Origin: an uncultured Bacteroidales bacterium
GTDB lineage: Bacteria; Bacteroidota; Bacteroidia; Bacteroidales; Muribaculaceae
Assembly (NCBI GenBank): GCA_947177325.1
Contig: CAMWUH010000158.1
Coordinates: forward strand, 1-5,367
Direction: 5' to 3'
Length of the DNA: 5,367 nucleotides
Shown: positions 1 through 4,434 of the stretch, in pieces
How positions within the stretch are numbered: the first letter of the stretch is position 1
Layout: each line of letters starts with the position of its first letter
Translations under genes and position numbers: made by a program
The notes under the pieces: generated by a model
What the model saw: only the letters and a program-made list of their open reading frames with translations
Database searches by the model: none
What the model was told of the DNA's origin: nothing

Positions 1-54
1 CGCATGACCGTCTGCTTAGAAGGCAGATGCTCTATCCAGCTGAGCTACCGGACC
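1..54 (-). tRNA. tRNA-Arg (anticodon UCU), 3' part beyond the window edge
   Basis: Read on the minus strand, the gene starts at 54 with acceptor strand GGTCCGG, followed by TA, a D arm (GCTC/GAGC around AGCTGGATA) and a five-pair anticodon stem TCTGC/GCAGA. The seven-base loop CTTCTAA gives anticodon TCT, which reads AGA (and AGG) arginine codons. The five-base variable loop CGGTC and the first bases of the T arm follow, and the sequence then leaves the window at position 1. The T loop, the 3' acceptor strand and any terminator are therefore not visible. The identification is from direct folding of the cloverleaf arms. Confidence 0.95.
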
Positions 55-56
55 GC

Positions 57-100
57 GCTGAGGGCCGGCGTTTTGACCCGATTGAGGTCGATGCCCTCGC
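57..100 (-). other. foldable 5' leader of the tRNA-Arg precursor
   Basis: The transcribed leader can form a stem of six pairs, GAGGGC with GCCCTC (60-65 against 93-98), extended by two more pairs (57-58 against 99-100) across a one-base bulge. It encloses a second short stem, GACC/GGTC (75-78 against 86-89). The structure ends only two or three bases before the mature tRNA, where RNase P would cut. Whether it has a function, or is only a stable precursor segment, cannot be told from sequence. Confidence 0.4.
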
Positions 101-111
101 TTTACAGTGTG

Positions 112-143
112 CAAAGGTAAGGAGTTTTTCTTAATTCTACAAA
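112..143 (-). promoter_or_regulatory. Bacteroidota-type promoter of tRNA-Arg
   Basis: On the minus strand there is a TTTG (-33 element, 143-140), exactly 20 bases of spacer, and then TACCTTTG (-7 element, 119-112). This fits the TTTG/TAnnTTTG consensus of the primary sigma factor of Bacteroidota in every defined position. Transcription would begin near 105-107 and give a leader of about 50 bases before the mature tRNA 5' end at 54. Its match quality suits a constitutive, highly expressed stable RNA gene. Confidence 0.8.
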
Positions 144-242
144 TTATTTCTGATTTTGTTAGTATTTTTCTTAGAGTCGGTAAAAATTAAAGGGGATAAT
201 GACAACTGACCGGAGTGATATTGTTACAGTAGCAATAAATTG

Positions 243-265
243 TGTAAAAATGCAACATTTTTACA
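243..265. repeat. perfect 10-bp inverted repeat with 3-base loop
   Basis: TGTAAAAATG (243-252) and CATTTTTACA (256-265) are exact reverse complements around CAA. No T-run follows on either strand and no gene ends nearby, so it does not look like an intrinsic terminator. A dyad of this size about 230 bases upstream of the receiver gene could be a protein-binding site. No matching regulator is visible in the window. Confidence 0.55.
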
Positions 266-330
266 ATAAGTTTATTATTCGTAGCTGCAGGGATAATAAT
301 TTGCTATAATATTGTTGCTTTGTTGTTAAC

Positions 331-351
331 AGTTTAAGAGGAAATTAAACT
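331..351. repeat. perfect 7-bp inverted repeat with purine-rich loop
   Basis: AGTTTAA (331-337) and TTAAACT (345-351) are exact reverse complements around the seven-base loop GAGGAAA. The loop resembles a Shine-Dalgarno sequence, and an ATG begins at 352, directly after the right arm. The downstream frame is only 13 codons (stop at 391-393). It may be an operator, an RNA hairpin in a leader, or chance in AT-rich DNA. Confidence 0.45.
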
Positions 352-384
352 ATGCAAACATTGTCAATACATTACTGTAACCCT

Positions 385-416
385 ATTGACTGATAGAAAA
401 TTTCTTGCGAACTTTG
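385..416 (+). promoter_or_regulatory. probable promoter of the receiver gene
   Basis: ATTG (385-388) lies 20 bases before GAACTTTG (409-416). Compared with the Bacteroidota consensus TTTG/TAnnTTTG this has one mismatch in each element and ideal spacing. Transcription would start near 421-424, leaving a 5' untranslated region of about 75 bases before the ATG at 497. That region contains the hairpin at 438-470. Confidence 0.45.
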
Positions 417-437
417 CCATACGATAACAAAATGAAT

Positions 438-470
438 AGGAATACGCTCCTGTGAGAGTCGTCAATTCCT
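438..470 (+). promoter_or_regulatory. stem-loop in the 5' UTR of the receiver gene
   Basis: AGGAAT (438-443) pairs with ATTCCT (465-470). Inside, ACG (444-446) pairs with CGT (460-462) and CTC (447-449) pairs with GAG (454-456) around a CTGT loop. That makes twelve pairs interrupted by two short one-sided bulges. The position, between a predicted start of transcription and the start codon, suits a leader element affecting translation or mRNA stability. It matches no riboswitch class that I recognise. Confidence 0.35.
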
Positions 471-496
471 GATTACCTACAAAATCTCTCAATATT

Positions 497-898
497 ATGT
501 CACCATTATTTACTCCCCCGTTGCCATCTGATCTTGGAAACATCGTCATCGCCGACAGCAATGATGAGACTTGCTTGCAACTCAAATCTCAATTTGAGGG
601 TTTGGGATATGGTGTTTATATATGCCAATCACTTGTTGACTTTGTAGAGCTCAATGCTGAAAATCTTAAAGGCGTCATTCTCGACATTAACATTAATGGC
701 GATGAAGCGTTTCAGGTGATAGAAATAGTCAGACAATCACCCCGCGCGTGGAATGTGCCCATTATATTGACCTCCAGCTCTCCTTCAGCTCCTTCATTAA
801 TCAAAGGGCTGCATGCCGGCGCCAACGACTATCTTATCAAGCCTTTCTCGGCCCGCGAGCTCGCTTCACGTATCCAAAAATACTCAAAGCCGGCGTAA
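497..898 (+). CDS. stand-alone response regulator receiver domain protein
   Basis: The 133-residue protein is essentially one receiver (CheY-like) domain, preceded by about 14 residues and with no output domain. After beta strand 1 (NIVIAD) comes the acidic pocket, where D20 is present but the next position is S21 rather than the usual second Asp. The likely phosphoacceptor is D63 in VILDI. The switch residues are T92 (PIILTSS), Y112 and K115 in the DYLIKPF motif, with the cis-Pro at 116. Such single-domain proteins act in the cytoplasm by taking phosphate from a histidine kinase and binding a partner, or as phosphorelay intermediates. The ATG at 497 is the first in frame; it has AT-rich upstream sequence and no Shine-Dalgarno, as usual in Bacteroidota. 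It is monocistronic, closed by the terminator at 937-978. No kinase is adjacent; the nearest is the kinase-like protein starting at 1493. Partner and output are unknown. Domain assignment is firm. Confidence 0.9.
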   Translation: MSPLFTPPLPSDLGNIVIADSNDETCLQLKSQFEGLGYGVYICQSLVDFVELNAENLKGVILDININGDEAFQVIEIVRQSPRAWNVPIILTSSSPSAPSLIKGLHAGANDYLIKPFSARELASRIQKYSKPA

Positions 899-936
899 TT
901 CTTCCGATTTACCATCATATCATTATCACATATCAT

Positions 937-978
937 GCAACTTGCCTGAATCTCTCGGGCAAGTTGCTTTTCTATTTT
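937..978 (+). terminator. intrinsic terminator of the receiver gene
   Basis: GCAACTTGCC (937-946) pairs perfectly with GGCAAGTTGC (958-967), ten pairs around an 11-base loop. The T-rich tail TTTTCTATTTT follows directly at 968-978. It lies 38 bases after the receiver stop codon. On the minus strand the hairpin lacks a T-run, so it should not efficiently stop the converging ygbA-like transcript. Confidence 0.88.
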
Positions 979-1027
979 GAGGCGGCCGATTTGCGCTTAC
1001 CCGACGCCAATTGGCGCCTGCTTAATG

Positions 1028-1324
1028 CTACTGTAGCAAATGCTTCAATGCTATGATTGGATGACGGAACAACATTCGAGGGCCTGCGTATCGCATCACC
1101 TCCTTGATTGCGCGGCGATGCTCCGGCGAATAGCAATGAATGGTGCAACGTCGGCATGAAGTCTTGTCAGGGAAATTAGGGCAGCGTTCAAGTCGCGACT
1201 GTGCGTAAGCGAGAAGTGCGGCACACTCATCACACAGCGCCTCCTTGCCGGCTTGATGCCTGCCACGGCAATAAATGCGCATCATCAACCCAACAATCCG
1301 TTTTTCCTTTTCAATTCTTTTCAT
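1028..1324 (-). CDS. ygbA: YgbA family protein (nitrous oxide-stimulated promoter family)
   Basis: This 98-residue cytoplasmic protein matches the layout I know from Escherichia coli YgbA. It has an N-terminal RIxxEKxxxxLMxRIYCRG-like segment, a CDEC pair, an ERCP turn, a CRRCTIHCY cluster and a C-terminal RYAGPRMLFRHP segment. Seven cysteines (C19, C31, C34, C48, C57, C60, C64) are spaced like ligands for a metal or iron-sulfur centre; that role is inferred. The biochemical function is not settled. In E. coli the gene is induced by nitrosative stress under NsrR control. No NsrR-like or HcpR-like operator was recognised here. The protein is slightly shorter than the E. coli one, mainly at its ends. 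The ATG at 1324 gives the full conserved N terminus and lies about 16-18 bases after the expected transcription start. It is a single gene, divergent from the four-gene cluster and converging on the receiver gene. Family assignment is from recalled similarity. Confidence 0.88.
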   Translation of the reverse strand: MKRIEKEKRIVGLMMRIYCRGRHQAGKEALCDECAALLAYAQSRLERCPNFPDKTSCRRCTIHCYSPEHRRAIKEVMRYAGPRMLFRHPIIALKHLLQ

Positions 1325-1346
1325 TGATTTCAGACTTATAGCTGTA

Positions 1347-1380
1347 CAAAGTTAAGATTTTTTCAGCATTACCCCATAAA
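1347..1380 (-). promoter_or_regulatory. probable promoter of the ygbA-like gene
   Basis: On the minus strand, TAACTTTG (1354-1347) is a full match to the Bacteroidota -7 element TAnnTTTG. A T-rich TTTATG begins at 1380, 22 bases or so upstream, as a weak -33 candidate. Transcription would start around 1340-1342, giving a short leader before the ATG at 1324. Confidence 0.5.
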
Positions 1381-1396
1381 TTAAATATATTTTTAC

Positions 1397-1404
1397 TATC
1401 TTTG
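1397..1404 (+). promoter_or_regulatory. -7 promoter element of the four-gene cluster
   Basis: TATCTTTG matches TAnnTTTG completely. At the expected -33 position (about 1372-1377) the sequence is C-rich (CCCCAT) and does not resemble TTTG, so this promoter may need an activator or be weak. Transcription would begin near 1409-1411, giving an untranslated leader of about 80 bases before the ATG at 1493. This argues against a TTG start at 1412 for the first gene. Confidence 0.45.
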
Positions 1405-1492
1405 TAAATCTTTGGGCCTTTACCTCACCATAGTTGCCGGCCCGAAACTGCCAACTCAATTCTTTTGTCAAACAAACCCTCTACTACTGTTC

Positions 1493-2992
1493 ATGAAACG
1501 CATAATTACCCTTCTGATTATAGCACTGTTAGCCACAACAGCGTTTGCTCAAAGCCAAGCACAGTCGTATGTTTCGCAAGCCGACCAAGCTTTAGCCGCC
1601 AACGAATATCCCAAAGCCCGCTATCTCTATTTACAAGCTTACAAATCGTTTGCGAAAGAAGGTAAAGTTGACCAAGCTATCCCTGCTGCAGTAAATGTTG
1701 CTTCACTCTATCATCGCGAGAACTATTATAAAGAAGCATTTGACATCCTCAACTCGGCCGATGCACTCTTGACCTCAATAGAGGATGAGTCATCAAAGAA
1801 AATGCCGGCTCTTCACTATCCCCTGGCCCGTGAGCGTCAAAAGATTTATTTGAAGTTGCGCAAGTCTGATAAAGCCGGCGAACAGCTTGCCCGCATGAAA
1901 TCGTGGGCTGACCAAGCTGCCGACAGCACTCTGACTATTGACCTCCTCTCAGCTTCGGCTCAACAATATTATATGTTTGGCCAAACCGAAAAAGGCGACG
2001 CTGCAGTCAACAGCCTCATTGCCCTTTATGAAAATCGCAGCGACTACGACAAAGCCGACCAATGTTATAAGGACCTGATTGACATTGCATCGCGTTCAGG
2101 CAATGCTCGATTGATTTCACGCACTTACGAAAAATATCTTGCATGGTCAGATTCCGTAGCCCTCGTTAAAGCCGATGCACGGGTTGCCTCTTTGCAACAA
2201 CAACTTGACCAAGCCAACTCCGACATTGCCGACCGCGACAGCTCATTGACCGCCAAAACAGCATTAATCATCGGACTTTGTGTGTTGGCAGCCATTTTAG
2301 CTGCAGTTCTCGTTATCGGTGCAATCATATTGCTGCGGTACATTGCGTTGAGCCGTCGCCAGAAAAAACAAATCGACACCGCTCGCGCCCACAACGAACT
2401 CAAAACAAAATTTATATCAAACATTTCGGCACAGATGGAGCCCACGCTCAACACCTTGCCGGCCGATATGCCCGCAGTGAAAGCGCTCCGCGGTTTTACC
2501 GGTCATATCCAGGAGCTTTCCGATCTCGAAGCATCGCTTTCTGACATCTACCCCACCGAATCGGTAGATATCACCAAATATTGCCAATCACTCGGCGATG
2601 ATGTCAAGACAAAAGTAAAACCCGACGTAAAAGTAATAGTCGATGCTCCGAAAATGAATGCACCCTTGAGCGAGGAACCCCTCACACGAGTGCTCAACCA
2701 TTTACTCAACAATGCAGCAATCCACACACCTGCCGGCGGTAAAATCAGCCTCGAAGCTAAAAAGCGCGGGCCTCACAATATTCAGTTCATCATCACCAAT
2801 TCAGGAGAGTCAATCGATCCCGAAAAGCAAGCAGAACTGTTCAAACCCTTCACCACTGTTCGCGATCTGACCAAAGGCGACGGACTCGGATTGCCTATCT
2901 GCGCTTTGCTCACCACCAAAATGAACGGCAACCTGCGCATCGATGAAACTTACACCAACGGAACACGCTTCATCGTGGAACTTCATCCTTAA
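1493..2992 (+). CDS. TPR-containing membrane sensor histidine kinase-like protein lacking the usual phosphoacceptor His
   Basis: The 499-residue protein starts with a signal peptide (1-19, cut after AFA). A periplasmic region of about four or five degenerate TPR-like helical pairs (25-217) and a short heptad-rich stretch (221-252) follow, then one membrane span (255-283) and a cytoplasmic kinase-like part. The ATPase domain (about 392-499) shows the N box (NHLLNNAAIHT, N407), an altered G1 box (TNSGESI, where D-x-G-x-G is usual), the F box (LFKPF, 449-453) and an intact GDGLGL G2 box (462-467). At the dimerisation helix, KTKFISNISAQMEPTL (305-319) aligns with the common FLANMSHEIRTPL motif, but the histidine is replaced by A313. 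Autophosphorylation at that site is therefore impossible. There is no fused receiver or DNA-binding domain. The ATG at 1493 is preferred over an in-frame TTG at 1412, because it begins a clean signal peptide and the TTG sits at the predicted transcription start. It is first of four close genes (44 bases to the next). It may sense an envelope signal through the TPR part as a pseudokinase or phosphatase. Confidence 0.85.
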   Translation: MKRIITLLIIALLATTAFAQSQAQSYVSQADQALAANEYPKARYLYLQAYKSFAKEGKVDQAIPAAVNVASLYHRENYYKEAFDILNSADALLTSIEDESSKKMPALHYPLARERQKIYLKLRKSDKAGEQLARMKSWADQAADSTLTIDLLSASAQQYYMFGQTEKGDAAVNSLIALYENRSDYDKADQCYKDLIDIASRSGNARLISRTYEKYLAWSDSVALVKADARVASLQQQLDQANSDIADRDSSLTAKTALIIGLCVLAAILAAVLVIGAIILLRYIALSRRQKKQIDTARAHNELKTKFISNISAQMEPTLNTLPADMPAVKALRGFTGHIQELSDLEASLSDIYPTESVDITKYCQSLGDDVKTKVKPDVKVIVDAPKMNAPLSEEPLTRVLNHLLNNAAIHTPAGGKISLEAKKRGPHNIQFIITNSGESIDPEKQAELFKPFTTVRDLTKGDGLGLPICALLTTKMNGNLRIDETYTNGTRFIVELHP

Positions 2993-3036
2993 TTCCACCT
3001 CAACGATAATCTCTCTTATCTGAAAAACCGATAGAA

Positions 3037-3597
3037 ATGAATGAAACTGAAATTTGGGAAGCGATGAAAAGCGGCGAAATCTACAACGCCGCCCATCCCT
3101 ACCTTGTCGGCCGACTCGAAGCAATCCGCGAATTGCTTTGGGAATACAACAGCCTCCGCCCGTCAGCCACCGAGCGACGTTATGAAATAATGCATCAACT
3201 GCTTGGCGGCCATGGCAGTCAGTTTCATTTTAACCAACCGTTTCGCTGCGACTATGGCTGCAACATTTTCATAGGCGAAAACTTCTTCGCCAACTTCAAC
3301 CTGACTATATTGGATGAAGCCGACGTCAGAATGGGCGATAACGTATTCATCGGGCCGAACGTAAGCATCTACACCGCCTGTCATCCACTCGACGCCACCA
3401 CACGCAACACAGCCGTGGAATGGGCCGAACCTGTCACCATAGGCCACAATGTGTGGATAGGCGGCTCAGTGACAATTCTGCCCGGCGTTACAATCGGCGA
3501 TAACGTAGTAATCGGAGCAGGAAGCGTTGTGTCGCGTGACATTCCATCCAACTCAGTTGCCGTTGGCAATCCTGCGCGAGTAATCAAATCACTCTGA
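3037..3597 (+). CDS. sugar O-acetyltransferase, maltose/galactoside acetyltransferase family
   Basis: The 186-residue length and layout are those of Maa/LacA enzymes, which move an acetyl group from acetyl-CoA to a hydroxyl of a sugar in the cytoplasm. Residues 5-55 form the helical N-terminal Mac segment (WEAMKSGEIYNAAHPYL, then a helix ending near ERRYEI). Residues 60-186 form a left-handed beta helix built of hexapeptide turns such as IGENFF, MGDNVF, IGHNVW, IGDNVV and IGAGSV. H116 in YTACHPLD fits the catalytic histidine of the family, and N87 in ANFNLT fits the conserved substrate-site Asn. The C-terminal VGNPARVIK motif is also present. The Mac segment favours this family over streptogramin or xenobiotic acetyltransferases. 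The true acceptor is unknown, as many Maa-like proteins act on still unidentified sugars. It has 44 bases before it and 20 after it, in the same operon as its neighbours. All catalytic features appear intact. Confidence 0.92.
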   Translation: MNETEIWEAMKSGEIYNAAHPYLVGRLEAIRELLWEYNSLRPSATERRYEIMHQLLGGHGSQFHFNQPFRCDYGCNIFIGENFFANFNLTILDEADVRMGDNVFIGPNVSIYTACHPLDATTRNTAVEWAEPVTIGHNVWIGGSVTILPGVTIGDNVVIGAGSVVSRDIPSNSVAVGNPARVIKSL

Positions 3598-3617
3598 TAC
3601 TTCACTTCACGAAGCCT

Positions 3618-4388
3618 ATGATAGGAACAATTATTGGCGACATAGCCGGCTCAATCTATGAGTTTGACAATACTGCCGACTATAATTTCCCATTTTTCGC
3701 CCCCGACGCAGAATTTACCGACGATTCCATTTGCACACTTGCTGTCGCCGACGCGATTCTTAACAACAAGAGCTACGAAAACGCCATGCACACCCTCTGC
3801 CGTCGCTACCCCAATCCGATGGGAGCCTACGGCGGTTCATTCTATCAATGGGTGATGAGCGACAATCCTCGCCCATACAATAGTTTTGGAAATGGAGCAG
3901 CGATGAGAGTAAGTCCCGTGGCATGGTTGTTTGACAGTGAAACCGATGTTTTAGCCCAAGCGAAAGCGTCGGCCGAAATAACCCACAGCCATCCCGAAGG
4001 CATCAAAGGCGCACAAGCCATCGCCATTGCCATTTTTCGCATGAGAAAAGCCGCTGAAAAAGACTCGCGAATTTTCACCGATGTTGCCGGGCAATTTTAT
4101 GGACCCGATGCTTTCAGCCGACTCCCCGAGCCCGGCTACTTCGACGTTACCTGCCAAGGATGTGTGCCATTGGCGCTGAAAATTGCAGCCGAGGCCGAAA
4201 GTTTTGAAGACGCAGTGAGGCGCGCAGTGGTTTATGGTGGTGACACCGACACTGTAGGCGCAATCGTAGGTTCGCTCGCTGAAGCCCGCTTTGGTATTCC
4301 CCCGGAAATGCAAGCCAAAGCGCTCCAATATCTCCCCGACGACCTGCTTGCCATAGTCAGTCAATTTCAATCCGGAGTGAACAAATAG
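3618..4388 (+). CDS. ADP-ribosylglycohydrolase (DraG/ARH) family protein
   Basis: The 256-residue protein carries the family signatures in order. These are GTIIGDIAGSIYE (3-15), the metal-binding FTDDS (T34, D35, D36), GNGAAMRVSP (91-100), a histidine-rich ITHSHPEGIKGAQA stretch (121-134), and the C-terminal YGGDTDTVGAIVG motif (206-218; D209, D211 and T212 as expected ligands). The family uses two magnesium ions to remove ADP-ribose from arginine, serine or other targets, or to act on related ADP-ribosyl compounds. Which substrate this one uses cannot be read from sequence. It lacks a signal peptide, so it should act in the cytoplasm. No ADP-ribosyltransferase partner gene is visible in the window, so a paired DraT/DraG-like switch is not supported here. 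The ATG at 3618 is right for the family, since the GxxxGD motif starts within the first residues. It begins 20 bases after the acetyltransferase stop and ends 46 bases before the beta-lactamase start. Confidence 0.93.
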   Translation: MIGTIIGDIAGSIYEFDNTADYNFPFFAPDAEFTDDSICTLAVADAILNNKSYENAMHTLCRRYPNPMGAYGGSFYQWVMSDNPRPYNSFGNGAAMRVSPVAWLFDSETDVLAQAKASAEITHSHPEGIKGAQAIAIAIFRMRKAAEKDSRIFTDVAGQFYGPDAFSRLPEPGYFDVTCQGCVPLALKIAAEAESFEDAVRRAVVYGGDTDTVGAIVGSLAEARFGIPPEMQAKALQYLPDDLLAIVSQFQSGVNK

Positions 4389-4434
4389 AATGAATGAATA
4401 GATTGAAAACTGCGATTTATGAATGTGATTGAAA

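Larger units (their letters stand above)
144..384. other. AT-rich intergenic region without a recognisable gene
   Basis: This stretch separates the tRNA promoter from the receiver gene. It is AT-rich and holds no open reading frame with credible coding character. The only structure I could find is the pair of perfect inverted repeats at 243-265 and 331-351, listed separately. A very short ATG frame (352-393, 13 codons) follows the second repeat. Confidence 0.6.

Noticed and set aside
300..322. TTTG...CTTTG pair as a promoter upstream of the 331-351 repeat
   Set aside because: The spacing between the two elements is far too short and the second lacks the TA of the -7 element.
364..585. 73-residue minus-strand open frame over the receiver gene start
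   Set aside because: It overlaps the firmly identified receiver gene and its promoter, resembles no family I know and has no promoter of its own.
1005..1016. Palindrome CGCCAATTGGCG after the ygbA-like stop codon as a terminator
   Set aside because: It has no room for a stable loop and no T-run follows on the minus strand.
748..1056. 102-residue plus-strand frame across the receiver 3' end
   Set aside because: It is an out-of-frame reading of the receiver gene that runs through the terminator hairpin; its composition is not protein-like.
1412..1492. N-terminal extension of the kinase-like protein from a TTG at 1412
   Set aside because: The TTG coincides with the expected transcription start after the -7 element at 1397-1404, and starting at 1493 gives a standard signal peptide.
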